A stretch of DNA of 64,000 nucleotides from Cellulomonas endophytica. Its GTDB lineage: Bacteria; Actinomycetota; Actinomycetes; Actinomycetales; Cellulomonadaceae. The first letter of the stretch is position 1. Every line of letters begins with the position of its first letter. This document shows, piece after piece, positions 22,917 through 31,418 of the stretch. The stretch spans positions 27,686 to 91,685 of the forward strand of contig NZ_RWJX01000009.1 in the NCBI RefSeq assembly GCF_004123805.1, read 5' to 3'. Below the pieces are notes generated by a model, which saw nothing but the letters and a program-made list of their open reading frames with translations, did not search any database and had not been told where the DNA came from. The position numbers and the translations under genes are program-made.

Positions 22917-23336
22917 TCAGGCGGGGTGCTCGGCCGTCTCCTCGGCCCGGCAGCTCTCGCACGTCCCGACGAGCTCCATGGTGTGGTCCACGTCGGCGAA
23001 CCCGTGCGCCGCGGCGACCTGGGCCGCCCAGGACTCCGCCGCCGGCCCGTCGATCTCCACCGTGCGGCCGCAGCGCCGGCAGACGAGGTGGTGGTGGTGG
23101 CTGCCGCGCCGCTCGCACCGGCGGTAGACGGCCTCCCCGTCGGCGGAGCGCAGGACGTCGACCTCGCCGGCGTCGGCCAGGTGCTGCATCGCGCGGTACA
23201 CGGTCGCCAGGCCCACGCCCGAGCCGCGCACGCGGAGCAGCTCGTGCAGCTGCTGGGCGGAGCGGAACTCGTCGAGCTCGTCGAGCAGCCCGACGATCTC
23301 GGCGCGCTGCCGGGTCTGCCGGGCGACGACGGCCAT
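22917..23336 (-). CDS. Fur-family metalloregulator, Zur-like
   Basis: A 139-residue Fur-superfamily repressor. The winged helix is at residues 10-80 (RAEIVGLLDELDEFRSAQQL, GLATVYRAMQHLADAGEVDV). The dimerisation domain has the metal-binding RRGSHHHHLVCRRCGRTVEI and a second pair in CESCRAEE, giving the structural CXXC...CXXC zinc site. The short C-terminus and HHHH-loop resemble Zur rather than Fur or PerR, so zinc uptake control is likely; this remains an inference. ATG 23336 has GGAGG eight bases upstream. A longer frame upstream has no Fur-like sequence. It lies downstream of the PHP gene, with a 50-bp gap containing the ribosome-binding site. Confidence 0.9.
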   Translation of the reverse strand: MAVVARQTRQRAEIVGLLDELDEFRSAQQLHELLRVRGSGVGLATVYRAMQHLADAGEVDVLRSADGEAVYRRCERRGSHHHHLVCRRCGRTVEIDGPAAESWAAQVAAAHGFADVDHTMELVGTCESCRAEETAEHPA

Positions 23337-23386
23337 GCGGGGGACCTCCGGGGGCGGGACGGGCGGGGCGGGCGGGACCAGATCCT

Positions 23387-24478
23387 TCAGCGCCCGCGGC
23401 GCGCGAGCAATTCCTCGGGGCCGAGCGCCGTCACCACGCGCTCCGGCCCGATGCCGTGCTGCACCGCCCGGATGCAGCCGGCCAGGAGCCAGCCGAGCTG
23501 GCCCGGGGCGTGCGCGTCCGTGTCGATGCTGAACACGCAGCCCGCCTCCAGCGCCACGTCGAGCAGCGCGTGCGGCGGGTCGAGGCGGTCGGGCCGGCAG
23601 CTGATCTCCACCGCGACCCCGTGCTCGGCGCACGCCTCGAACACGGCACGGGCGTCGAAGGTGCTCTCGGGGCGGGACCGGCCGTTGACCTGCCGCCCGG
23701 TGCAGTGGCCGAGGACGTCGGTGTGCGGGTCGCTCACCGCCCGGACCATCCGCCGGGTCATCGCCGGCGCGTCCATGCGCAGCTTGCTGTGGACGGAGGC
23801 GACCACGACGTCGAGCCGCTCGAGCAGCTCCGGCTCCTGGTCCAGCCCGCCGTCCTCGAGGACGTCGACCTCGATGCCGCGCAGCACCCGGAACGGCGCG
23901 ACCGCCCGGTCCAGGGCCTCCAGCCGTGCCATCTGCGCCCGCAGGCGCTCGGGGGACAGGCCCCGGGCGACGGTCAGCCGCGGCGAGTGGTCCGTGACCG
24001 CGAGGTAGTCGTGCCCGAGGCCCATCGCGGCCAGGACCATCTCCTGGACGGGGACGCTGCCGTCGCTCTCCTCCGTGTGGCTGTGCAGGTCGCCGCGCAG
24101 AGCCGCGCGCAGCTCCCGGGCGCGGGCGACCGTCGCCGCGTCGGGCTCGGGCGCCCCGTCCACCTGGGACGGCGGCAGCGCCTCCGCCTGCGCCTCGAGC
24201 TCCTCGAGGGTCGGCACCGGCTCGCCGCGCAGCACGAGCGCGACCACCCCGGCGGTGCGCGCGCCGACACCGGGCAGCTCCTCGAGCCCGTCGCGCGCGG
24301 CGAGGGCCCGCAGCTCCTCCCCCGGCTGCCGCTCCACCGTCGTCGCGGCGGCCCGGTACGCCTTGGGCCGGTACGACGAGGCGCGCCCCTGCTCGAGGAG
24401 GAAGGCGATGCGACGCAGCGCGGCGGCCGCGGCGTCGCGGGCGTCGTCCGGGTCGCCGGTGGGCTCAGCGCGTGCCAC
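23387..24478 (-). CDS. Helix-hairpin-helix / PHP-domain protein (PolX-like without polymerase)
   Basis: A 363-residue protein. The N-terminal 90 residues carry a helical bundle and a helix-hairpin-helix (LEELPGVGARTAGVVALVL) resembling the 8-kDa region of family X polymerases. The PHP phosphoesterase domain begins with the metal-binding GDLHSHTEESDG and continues through AVTDHSPRL, EVDVLEDG, VASVHSKLRM, GRQVNGR and the final metal site DTDAHAP. Bacterial PolX enzymes combine this PHP domain with a polymerase domain; here the polymerase palm is missing. It lies six bases downstream of ku on the same strand, so a role in trimming or processing DNA ends in non-homologous end joining is a reasonable inference. 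Confidence 0.88.
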   Translation of the reverse strand: MARAEPTGDPDDARDAAAAALRRIAFLLEQGRASSYRPKAYRAAATTVERQPGEELRALAARDGLEELPGVGARTAGVVALVLRGEPVPTLEELEAQAEALPPSQVDGAPEPDAATVARARELRAALRGDLHSHTEESDGSVPVQEMVLAAMGLGHDYLAVTDHSPRLTVARGLSPERLRAQMARLEALDRAVAPFRVLRGIEVDVLEDGGLDQEPELLERLDVVVASVHSKLRMDAPAMTRRMVRAVSDPHTDVLGHCTGRQVNGRSRPESTFDARAVFEACAEHGVAVEISCRPDRLDPPHALLDVALEAGCVFSIDTDAHAPGQLGWLLAGCIRAVQHGIGPERVVTALGPEELLARRGR

Positions 24479-24484
24479 GGGGCG

Positions 24485-25549
24485 TCAGGACGCCTTCTTC
24501 CGGGTGCGGCGGGGCGCGGCCTTGGGCGCCTCGTCGTCGTCCTTCGCGTCCTTCGCCGCGTCGTCCGCGGGCTTCGCGGCGGCCTTCGACCGCGACGACC
24601 GCGCCTTCGGCGCCGGGGCCCCGTCGGCGTCGTCCTCCGCACCCGCGGCGCCCCGGCGGCGGGTCCGCGCGGGCGTCGTCGCCTTCTCGGCGTCGTCGTC
24701 GGCCCGCGCCTCGGTGGCCGTCGCGGTGCCCGCGGAGGACGCGGCGCCCGCCTTGCCGCCGGCCCGCGCCTTCTCGACGCTGCGCTGCAGCGCGGCCAGC
24801 AGGTCGACGACCTCGCCGCCGCCGTCGGACGGGGCCGCCTCCCCCGCGGCCGCCGGCACGGGCTGGGTGCGGCCCTCGGTGACCTTCTGCTCGATGAGCG
24901 CGGTGAGCGCGGCCTCGTAGCGGTCGTGGAACTCGGAGGTGTCGAAGTCGCCCGCGAGGGACTCCACCAGGGAGGACGCCATCGTCAGCTCCTGGGGGCG
25001 GACGTTGACGTCCGCGTCGAGCACGGGGAAGTCGGCCTCGCGCACCTCGTCGGGCCAGAGCAGCGTCTGGAGCACGATGACCTTGCCGCGGACGCGCAGC
25101 ACGGCCATGGACTCGCGCTGGCGCAGCGCCACCTTGACGACGGCCATCCGGTCGGAGGCCTCCAGCGCCCCGCGCAGCAGGGCGTAGGGCTTGGCGGCGG
25201 TCTTGTCGGGCTCGAGGTAGTAGGTGCGGTCGAGCAGGATCGGGTCCACCTGCTCCGCGGGCACGAACTCGAGGACCTCGATCTCGCGGCTCGTCGTCAG
25301 CGGCAGGTTCGCGAAGTCCTCGTCGGTGAGGACGACGAGCTCGCCGTCGGCCGTCTCGTAGCCCTTGGCGATCTGCGCCATCTCGACGGGCTCGCCGTCG
25401 ACGCTGCAGACCTTCTTGTAGCGGATGCGGCCGCCGTCGGCGCGGTGCACCTGGTGCAGGGACACCTCGTGCTGGCCGGTGGCGGCGTAGAGCTTGACGG
25501 GGACGTTGACCAGCCCGAAGGCCACCGCGCCCTTCCAGATCGGTCGCAT
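24485..25549 (-). CDS. ku: Ku protein, bacterial non-homologous end joining
   Basis: A 354-residue Ku homologue. The core covers residues 1-260 (MRPIWKGAVAFGLVNVPVKLY, YKKVCSVDGEPVEMAQIAKGYE, EVLEFVPAEQVDPI, YALLRGALEASDRMAVVKV). The homodimeric ring threads onto double-strand break ends and recruits LigD-type enzymes. The last 90 residues are Lys/Ala/Asp-rich, an extended tail of the type that aids ring threading and DNA retention in actinobacterial Ku. ATG 25549 has GGAGGGG upstream, and a longer frame upstream lacks Ku sequence. The gene is divergent from the ligase and polymerase genes across 113 bp and precedes the HhH-PHP gene. Confidence 0.95.
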   Translation of the reverse strand: MRPIWKGAVAFGLVNVPVKLYAATGQHEVSLHQVHRADGGRIRYKKVCSVDGEPVEMAQIAKGYETADGELVVLTDEDFANLPLTTSREIEVLEFVPAEQVDPILLDRTYYLEPDKTAAKPYALLRGALEASDRMAVVKVALRQRESMAVLRVRGKVIVLQTLLWPDEVREADFPVLDADVNVRPQELTMASSLVESLAGDFDTSEFHDRYEAALTALIEQKVTEGRTQPVPAAAGEAAPSDGGGEVVDLLAALQRSVEKARAGGKAGAASSAGTATATEARADDDAEKATTPARTRRRGAAGAEDDADGAPAPKARSSRSKAAAKPADDAAKDAKDDDEAPKAAPRRTRKKAS

Positions 25550-25606
25550 CGGTCCCCTCCGTCGCTCGCCGCCCGCGGCGCGGACGTGCGTCATCGTGCC
25601 GGGGGC

Positions 25607-25620
25607 GTGCGCGCGCGCAC
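25607..25620. promoter_or_regulatory. Palindrome in the ku / ligase divergent promoter region
   Basis: GTGCGCGCGCGCAC is a perfect 14-bp palindrome between the divergent starts of ku (25549) and the ligase gene (25663). It could bind a shared regulator, but alternating GC runs are frequent by chance at this base composition. CAGGAT at 25651-25656 is six bases before the ligase GTG and may be its -10 box. Confidence 0.3.
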
Positions 25621-25662
25621 CGACGGCGCGCCGCACGGACCCGCTGTGGGCAGGATGGACCC

Positions 25663-26640
25663 GTGGAGCCCATGCTCGCCACCCCGGCGACCAGCCCGGA
25701 CGGGGCCCTGCGCGGCGTGGGCGACCTCGTGCCCGGCTTCCCCCGTGGCCCGGGGTGGGCCTTCGAGGTCAAGTGGGACGGCGTGCGGGTGCTGGCGGAC
25801 ACCCGGGGCGCCCCGGACCGGCCCCTGAGCCTGCGCAGCCGCAACGACCGCGAGGTCTCGGCGGCCTACCCCGAGCTCGCCGGCCTGGCCGCGCTCCCCG
25901 GGGCGGTCCTCGACGGCGAGGTGGTGCTCATGGACGCCGGCGTCCCGTCCTTCACCGCCCTCGCGGAGCGCATGCACGTGCGCGACCCGCGCCGGGCCGC
26001 GGAGCTCGCGGCGGCGCGGCCCGTGACCTACCTCCTCTTCGACGCCCTGGCGCTCGGGGGCAGGAGCCTGCTCGAGGAGCCCTTCGACGAGCGGCGCCGG
26101 CTCCTGGAGACCCTCGACCTCCCCGCCCACGTGGCCCTCTCCCCCGTCTACCCCGACGCCGACGAGCTGTGGGCCGTCACGCGGCAGCACGGGCTCGAGG
26201 GGGTCGTCGCCAAGCGCCGGTCGTCGCGCTACCTGCCCGGGCGCCGGTCGACGGAGTGGGTCAAGGCCGCCCACCGGCGCACCCGCACCGCGGTGGTCGG
26301 CGGCTGGCGGGAGGAGACCACCGGCTCCGGACGCCTCGGCGCGGTGCTCCTGGGGGCGCCCGACGCCGACGGCGCCCTGCGCTACCTCGGCCGCGCCGGC
26401 AGCGGGCTCACCGGCGCCGTCGCCGCGGACCTGCGCCGCGCGCTGGAGCCCCTCGCGCGGACGGGGCCGCCGTTCACGGACGCCGTCCCCGCCCTCGACC
26501 GGCGCGACGCGCACTGGTGCGAGGCGACGGTCCTCGTCGACCTCGTCTACCTCGCGCGCACCCCGACGGGTCGCCTGCGCCACCCCGTCGTCCGCGGCCG
26601 CCGCGACGACGCGGCCGCCGACCCCTGGGAGACGGCGTGA
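25663..26640 (+). CDS. ATP-dependent DNA ligase (LigD ligase-domain homologue)
   Basis: A 325-residue stand-alone ligase of the LigC/LigD type. Motif I is FEVKWDGVRV with adenylated Lys37; motif III is YLLFDALAL, motif IV EGVVAKRRSSRYLPG and motif V STEWVK. The OB-fold follows (TAVVGGWREETTGSGRLGAVLLGAPD). In mycobacterial LigD the same domain is fused to polymerase and phosphoesterase domains; here it is separate. It joins nicks and Ku-held breaks. GTG 25663 is used because MEPMLA is the usual beginning and a CAGGAT box lies six bases upstream. The stop overlaps the start of the polymerase gene (GTGA). Confidence 0.93.
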   Translation: MEPMLATPATSPDGALRGVGDLVPGFPRGPGWAFEVKWDGVRVLADTRGAPDRPLSLRSRNDREVSAAYPELAGLAALPGAVLDGEVVLMDAGVPSFTALAERMHVRDPRRAAELAAARPVTYLLFDALALGGRSLLEEPFDERRRLLETLDLPAHVALSPVYPDADELWAVTRQHGLEGVVAKRRSSRYLPGRRSTEWVKAAHRRTRTAVVGGWREETTGSGRLGAVLLGAPDADGALRYLGRAGSGLTGAVAADLRRALEPLARTGPPFTDAVPALDRRDAHWCEATVLVDLVYLARTPTGRLRHPVVRGRRDDAAADPWETA

Positions 26641-27581
26641 GCCCGGGCGCGGAGGCGGGGGCCCTGCGGGTCGCCGGGCGGGACGTGCGCGTCACGCACC
26701 TGGACAAGGTCCTGTTCCCCGCGACGGGCACGACGAAGGCCGACGTCCTGGCGTACGTCGTGCACGCCGCCGCCGCGCTCCTGCCCCAGCTGCACGAGCG
26801 GCCCGTGACCCGCGTGCGCTGGCCGGACGGCGTGGCCGGGGAGCGGTTCTTCGAGAAGAACGTGCCGCGCGGTGCGCCGGACTGGGTCCGCCGCCGGCGC
26901 CTGCCCGCCGCCCCCGGCTCGGCGGAGGACGAGAGCGGCCGGCCGACGGGCCGCGACGAGGGGACGGTGCTCGAGCTGCCCTTCCTCGACGACGCGGCCG
27001 GCCTCGTGTGGGCCGCCAACGGCGGCGCCCTCGAGCTCCACACGCCGCAGTGGCGCGTCGGCCCGCGCGGCGGCGTCCGGCCGCCGGACCGGCTCGTCGT
27101 CGACCTTGACCCCGGCGCGCCCGCGGGACTGGCGGAGTGCGCCCGGGTGGCGCACCTCGTCGCGGACCGCCTGCGCCAGGACGGGCTCGCGTGCGTCCCC
27201 GTCACCTCCGGGAGCAAGGGGCTGCAGCTCTACGCGCCCCTGCCGCGGCACCGGTCCGTCATGGCGGTCCACGCCTACGCGCGGCGCGTGGCGCAGGAGC
27301 TGTCGGCCGCGCACCCCGACCTCGTCACCGCGGTCATGCGCAAGGACGTGCGCACGGGCAAGGTCCTCATCGACTGGTCGCAGAACCACCCGTCGAAGAC
27401 GACCATCACCCCGTACTCCCTGCGCGGCCGCGACGTCCCGCGCGTGGCGGCGCCGCGGCTGTGGGACGAGGTCGGGCCGGACCTGGAGCAGCTCGGCCCG
27501 GACGCCGTGCTCGCGCGGCTCGACGAGGGGCTCGACCCGTTCGCGGGCACCGACGCCGGGATGCGGGCCGACCCCGGGTGA
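26637..27581 (+). CDS. LigD-type primase-polymerase
   Basis: A 314-residue archaeo-eukaryotic primase-like polymerase, equivalent to the POL domain of LigD. It begins VTHLDKVLFPATGTTKADVL, has FFEKNVPRGAPDWV, the catalytic VVDLDPG (Asp156, Asp158), VTSGSKGLQLYAPL and DWSQNHPSKTTITPYSLR. Such enzymes add nucleotides, often ribonucleotides, to broken ends before ligation. The GTG overlaps the ligase stop by four bases, so the split LigD proteins are made together. No phosphoesterase (PE) domain gene is present in the window; the HhH-PHP protein next to ku could replace it functionally, which is speculation. Confidence 0.93.
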   Translation: MSPGAEAGALRVAGRDVRVTHLDKVLFPATGTTKADVLAYVVHAAAALLPQLHERPVTRVRWPDGVAGERFFEKNVPRGAPDWVRRRRLPAAPGSAEDESGRPTGRDEGTVLELPFLDDAAGLVWAANGGALELHTPQWRVGPRGGVRPPDRLVVDLDPGAPAGLAECARVAHLVADRLRQDGLACVPVTSGSKGLQLYAPLPRHRSVMAVHAYARRVAQELSAAHPDLVTAVMRKDVRTGKVLIDWSQNHPSKTTITPYSLRGRDVPRVAAPRLWDEVGPDLEQLGPDAVLARLDEGLDPFAGTDAGMRADPG

Positions 27582-27627
27582 GGCACGGTGGGACCAGTCC
27601 CCATCGCCGAACGGAAGAGGAGCAGTC

Positions 27628-28206
27628 ATGGCTCGCACGTCCCTGCCCAGCTACACCATCCCGACGATCTCCCCCGAGGACGGCGCGCAGGTCGCCGACG
27701 TCCTCCAGGGCCGGCTGCACGCCCTCAACGACCTCCAGCTCACGCTGAAGCACGTGCACTGGAACGTCGTCGGCCCGCACTTCATCGCGGTGCACGAGAT
27801 GCTCGACCCGCAGGTGAAGGCCGTGCGCAAGATGGCCGACGAGACGGCCGAGCGGATCGCCACCCTCGGCGCCTCCCCCAAGGGCACGCCCGGCTCCATC
27901 GTCGCCGAGCGCAGCTGGGACGACTACTCCCTGGGCCGCGACGGCGCCATCGCGCACCTCGGCGCCCTGGACCTCGTCTACACCGGTGTCATCACCGACC
28001 ACCGCAAGGCCATGAAGGCCACGGAGGAGGTCGACGACGTCACGAACGACATGATCATCGGCCAGCTGCGCGAGCTCGAGCTGTTCCACTGGTTCGTGCG
28101 CGCGCACCTGGAGAACGCGGGCGGCCAGCTCGCCACGGGCGACGCGAGCTCCGAGGTCGAGGCCTCCGCGGACGCCACCGCCATCACGGGCGACCGCGAG
28201 CGGTGA
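27628..28206 (+). CDS. dps: Dps-family DNA-binding ferritin
   Basis: A 192-residue Dps. The four-helix bundle contains the intersubunit ferroxidase residues in LTLKHVHWNVVGPHFIAVHEMLD and in MADETAERIATLG, and a later helix LRELELFHWFVRAHLENAGG. Dps dodecamers oxidise and store iron with peroxide and protect DNA. The C-terminal tail (residues about 168-192) is acidic with Ala/Ser, without the Lys-rich stretch used by some homologues to bind DNA. ATG 27628 has AAGAGGAG upstream. It follows the LigD-type genes by 46 bases and precedes the App1 gene by seven bases, so it may be co-transcribed with either. Confidence 0.95.
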   Translation: MARTSLPSYTIPTISPEDGAQVADVLQGRLHALNDLQLTLKHVHWNVVGPHFIAVHEMLDPQVKAVRKMADETAERIATLGASPKGTPGSIVAERSWDDYSLGRDGAIAHLGALDLVYTGVITDHRKAMKATEEVDDVTNDMIIGQLRELELFHWFVRAHLENAGGQLATGDASSEVEASADATAITGDRER

Positions 28207-28213
28207 GCAGCCG

Positions 28214-29461
28214 GTGACCACCGGCACGCCGGACGGGACCGCGCACGACGGGACCGGGACCCCCGCGGGTCCCGGTCCCGTCGGGCGTACGGCCCCCTCC
28301 GCGCCCTTCCCGGCTCCCCCCGCGGCGGCCGGCCCCGCCGTGCCCGTGCCGCCCCCGTCGCCGGGCTCGGCCACCTCCCGGCGGCCGCACCGCGCCGCCC
28401 GCGTCGAGGACCGGGTCAACCGCGCCGTGGTGCGGGTGCTGCGCGGGCGCGGGTGGACGGAGCGCGTCGAGGCCTACGCCGGCTACGGCGGGCCCGGCTG
28501 GGTCCGGGTCATGGCGCGCGTCGTGCTCGCCGCGCCCGTGGTGCAGGACGACGAGCTGCCGGGCGCCGGGTCGGCCGAGCAGACCGGCGCCGAGGAGGCG
28601 CCGCGGGTGCGGGGGTGGCGCTCGTTCCTCACCGCGCAGGTGCCCGACGGGCACCTCGTCGCCCACGTCGGCGGCCTCACGCACCGGCTCGCCGGCGACC
28701 GCGGCGGCTACGTCGACGCCGTGGTGCCCGCGGACCTGCCGCCGGGGTGGCACGACGTGCCCCTGGAGTCCTCCGACGGGCGCTCGAGCACTGCCCGGGT
28801 CCTCGTCGTGGCCGCGGAGCAGCGTACGGGGCTCGTCAGCGACATCGACGACACCGTCATGGTGACGCGCCTCCCCCGGCCCCTCGTCGCCGCGTGGAAC
28901 TCCCTCGTCCGGTCCGAGGCCGCCCGCGAGACGATCCCCGGGATGGCCGACCTCTACGCCGGGATCACCGGCGGCGACCCGGGCGTGCCGGTGGTCTACC
29001 TGTCGACCGGGGCGTGGAACGCCGCGCCGGCGCTCGCGCGCTTCCTGCGCCGGCACCGCTACCCGGCGGGCCCGATGCTCCTCACGGACTGGGGTCCGAC
29101 GAACACGGGCTGGTTCCGCAGCGGCAAGGAGCACAAGGTCGCGCAGCTGGAGCGCCTCGTCGCGGAGCTGCCCGACGTCCGGTGGGTCCTCGTGGGCGAC
29201 GACGGCCAGCGCGACCCCGAGGTCTACTCCGGCGTGGTGCAGCGCCACCGCAGCCACGTCCGGGCCGTCCTCATCCGGCAGCTGACGTTCGCCGAGCACG
29301 TGCTGGCCCACGGGGCACCCGTGCCGACGCCCACCCCGCGGCGCCGCGGCCCCGGCGGCACGGTCGCCCTGGCGCCCCGCGCCGACGACGTTGCGGTGCT
29401 CCAGGGGCCGGACGGCGACGCGCTGCTGCGCGAGGCGCGGGAGCGCGGCCTCGTCGGCTGA
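28214..29461 (+). CDS. App1-domain (DUF2183) phosphatidate phosphatase-like protein
   Basis: A 415-residue protein. A Pro-rich unstructured N-terminus of about 65 residues leads to a beta-rich region (WRSFLTAQVPDGHLVAHVGGL) and then the App1 catalytic domain with the HAD-type motif SDIDDTVMVT (Asp210, Asp212, Thr214), VVYLSTGAWNAAPAL and VLVGDDGQRDPEVY. App1 in yeast is a phosphatidate phosphatase; bacterial homologues probably act on phospholipids or polyphosphates. No signal peptide or membrane helix. GTG 28214 lies seven bases after dps, so the two are likely an operon. The last 40 residues are variable. Confidence 0.85.
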   Translation: MTTGTPDGTAHDGTGTPAGPGPVGRTAPSAPFPAPPAAAGPAVPVPPPSPGSATSRRPHRAARVEDRVNRAVVRVLRGRGWTERVEAYAGYGGPGWVRVMARVVLAAPVVQDDELPGAGSAEQTGAEEAPRVRGWRSFLTAQVPDGHLVAHVGGLTHRLAGDRGGYVDAVVPADLPPGWHDVPLESSDGRSSTARVLVVAAEQRTGLVSDIDDTVMVTRLPRPLVAAWNSLVRSEAARETIPGMADLYAGITGGDPGVPVVYLSTGAWNAAPALARFLRRHRYPAGPMLLTDWGPTNTGWFRSGKEHKVAQLERLVAELPDVRWVLVGDDGQRDPEVYSGVVQRHRSHVRAVLIRQLTFAEHVLAHGAPVPTPTPRRRGPGGTVALAPRADDVAVLQGPDGDALLREARERGLVG

Positions 29462-29520
29462 CCCGCGGCGCCGGGTGGGGCCGAGAGAGGCCGACCGGCC
29501 AGGCGGGCGGGTCTGGTCGG

Positions 29521-29718
29521 TCAGAGGCGGTCCGGGTCGTCCCACTCGTCGCCGGCGGCGAGCGCCTCGTCGTCCGGCTGGAGCTCGGCAGCCCCGAGGG
29601 AGCGCGGTGCGCGGCGCGGGTCCCCGCCCGAGCGGACGTCCGTGCCCTCCGTCCGGGGCTCCGGCGGGGCGATCCCTTCGGCCGACGGGTCCGAGGTCAG
29701 ATCACGGTGCGTGCCCAT
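29521..29718 (-). CDS. Small acidic protein, 65 aa, unknown
   Basis: A 65-residue frame starting MGTHRDLTSDPSAEG and ending QPDDEALAAGDEWDDPDRL, strongly acidic and without hydrophobic segments. ATG 29718 has GATGAT six bases upstream, the same spacing and hexamer as the threonine aldolase-type gene, so it could be a leaderless gene. No classical ribosome-binding site and no known family. It converges on the App1 gene, 59 bases away. Confidence 0.5.
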   Translation of the reverse strand: MGTHRDLTSDPSAEGIAPPEPRTEGTDVRSGGDPRRAPRSLGAAELQPDDEALAAGDEWDDPDRL

Positions 29719-29873
29719 GCGCCGATCATCCCCCGGGGACGGCCGTCGCGGCACCCCCGACGCGCGGCCCGCGACCCGGTCCGCGGCGTCGGCTGTGACG
29801 GGCCTGGTGGAGGTGACGAGGGGCGCACCCGTCCCGGGCGGACCCCGCTTTCCCGGGCATCTACCATCGGGGG

Positions 29874-31418
29874 GTGACCTCCCAGCACGACGTCGTGGAC
29901 GTCGCCCTCGTCGGCGGCGGCATCATGAGCGCCACCCTCGGCGCGATCCTCGCCACCCTCGAGCCCTCCTGGACGATCCGGGTGCTCGAGCGGGAGGCCG
30001 AGCCGGCCACGGAGAGCTCGAACGCCTGGAACAACGCCGGCACCGGTCACGCCGCCCTCTGCGAGCTCAACTACACCCCCGAGGGCCCCGGCGGCACCGT
30101 CGACATCTCCAAGGCGGTCGTCATCAACGACGAGTTCCGCCTCTCGCGCGAGCTGTGGGACCGGCTGGAGCGGGCGGGCCGCCTGCCGGCCGGGTCGCCG
30201 TTCCTCAGCGTGACGCCGCACATGACGTTCGTGCGCGGGCGCGAGAACGTCGAGTTCCTGCGCCGCCGCCACGACGCGCTGCGCCGGCACCCCTCCTTCG
30301 CGCGCATGGAGTTCTCCGACGACCCGAAGCGGATCGCCGCCTGGGCCCCGCTCGTCATGGAGGGCCGCGTGCGCAAGGAGCCCGTGGCGGCGACCTTCGC
30401 GCCGGAGGGCACCGACGTCGACTACGGCGCGCTGACCCGCCTCATGCTCGACGACCTCGTCGCGCGCGGCGGCCGGCTCGAGACGTGGAGCGAGGTCACG
30501 AAGCTCAAGCGCCGTGGCGACGGCTGGCGGCTGACGGTGGCCGACAAGCGCTGGAACGGCAGCGGCACGCGGACGCTCGACGCCCGGTTCGTCTTCGTGG
30601 GCGCCGGCGGCGGCGCGCTGCACCTGCTGCAGAAGTCGGGCATCCGCGAGGCGCAGGGCTACGCCGGCTTCCCCATCAGCGGCCAGTTCCTGCGCACGAC
30701 GTCGCCCGACCTGACCTCCCGGCACCACGCGAAGGTCTACGGGAAGGCCGACATCGGGGCGCCGCCCATGTCCGTGCCGCACCTCGACACGCGCGTCGTC
30801 GACGGGCGCCCCTCGATCATGTTCGGCCCCTACGCCGGGTGGAGCATGAAGTTCCTCAAGGGCGGGTCGTGGACCGACCTCCTCACCTCGATCCGGCCGC
30901 GGAACCTGTGGCCGATGGTGCTCGTCGGGCTGCGGAACGTCGGGCTGCTGAAGTACCTCATCAGCGAGGTCACGGCGGGCGAGGAGAAGCGCCTGCAGGC
31001 GCTGCGCGCCTTCATGCCCACGGCCCGCGGCCGGGACTGGGAGCTCATCACCGCCGGCCAGCGCGTCCAGGTCATCGCGCCCGACGGCGTCCTCAAGTTC
31101 GGCACGGAGCTCATCACCGCCGCCGACGGCTCCATCGCCGGCCTGCTCGGCGCGTCCCCCGGCGCGTCCACGGCCGTGGCGACGATGGTCGACCTGCTGC
31201 ACCGCTGCTTCCCCGAGCGACTGCCGGCCTGGACGCCCGTGCTGCACGACCTCATGCCGACGCTGGCGGGGTCCTCGTCGGGCACGCCGTCTGTCGCCGG
31301 CGGCACCGGGGACCAGCCGCGCTCGGGCGACGCCGACACCGCGCTGCAGCCGCCCGAGGACGCCGACGGCGTCGACGGCATGGCCCGCCGCGGGGTCCGC
31401 GAGGGCGCGCGCCGGTGA
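29874..31418 (+). CDS. mqo: Malate:quinone oxidoreductase
   Basis: A 514-residue FAD-dependent, membrane-associated enzyme that oxidises malate to oxaloacetate and reduces quinone, part of the TCA cycle and respiratory chain. It has the dinucleotide motif DVALVGGGIMSATLG at the N-terminus, SNAWNNAGTGHAALCELNYTP, GYAGFPISGQFL, a later PYAGWSMKFLKGGSW and LLGASPGASTAVATM near the end. The last 45 residues, after LPAWTPVLHDLMPTL, are a Gly/Asp-rich tail that exceeds the usual 490-500 residues. GTG 29874 follows TACCAT by six bases, suggesting a leaderless mRNA. Its stop overlaps the next small gene (GTGA). Confidence 0.96.
   Translation: MTSQHDVVDVALVGGGIMSATLGAILATLEPSWTIRVLEREAEPATESSNAWNNAGTGHAALCELNYTPEGPGGTVDISKAVVINDEFRLSRELWDRLERAGRLPAGSPFLSVTPHMTFVRGRENVEFLRRRHDALRRHPSFARMEFSDDPKRIAAWAPLVMEGRVRKEPVAATFAPEGTDVDYGALTRLMLDDLVARGGRLETWSEVTKLKRRGDGWRLTVADKRWNGSGTRTLDARFVFVGAGGGALHLLQKSGIREAQGYAGFPISGQFLRTTSPDLTSRHHAKVYGKADIGAPPMSVPHLDTRVVDGRPSIMFGPYAGWSMKFLKGGSWTDLLTSIRPRNLWPMVLVGLRNVGLLKYLISEVTAGEEKRLQALRAFMPTARGRDWELITAGQRVQVIAPDGVLKFGTELITAADGSIAGLLGASPGASTAVATMVDLLHRCFPERLPAWTPVLHDLMPTLAGSSSGTPSVAGGTGDQPRSGDADTALQPPEDADGVDGMARRGVREGARR

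Noticed and set aside
21323..25828. A 1501-codon open frame on the plus strand
   Set aside because: It runs antisense through threonine aldolase, Fur, PHP and Ku genes and shows no domain; it also runs through 22362-22880 in a different frame from the DUF6328 gene.
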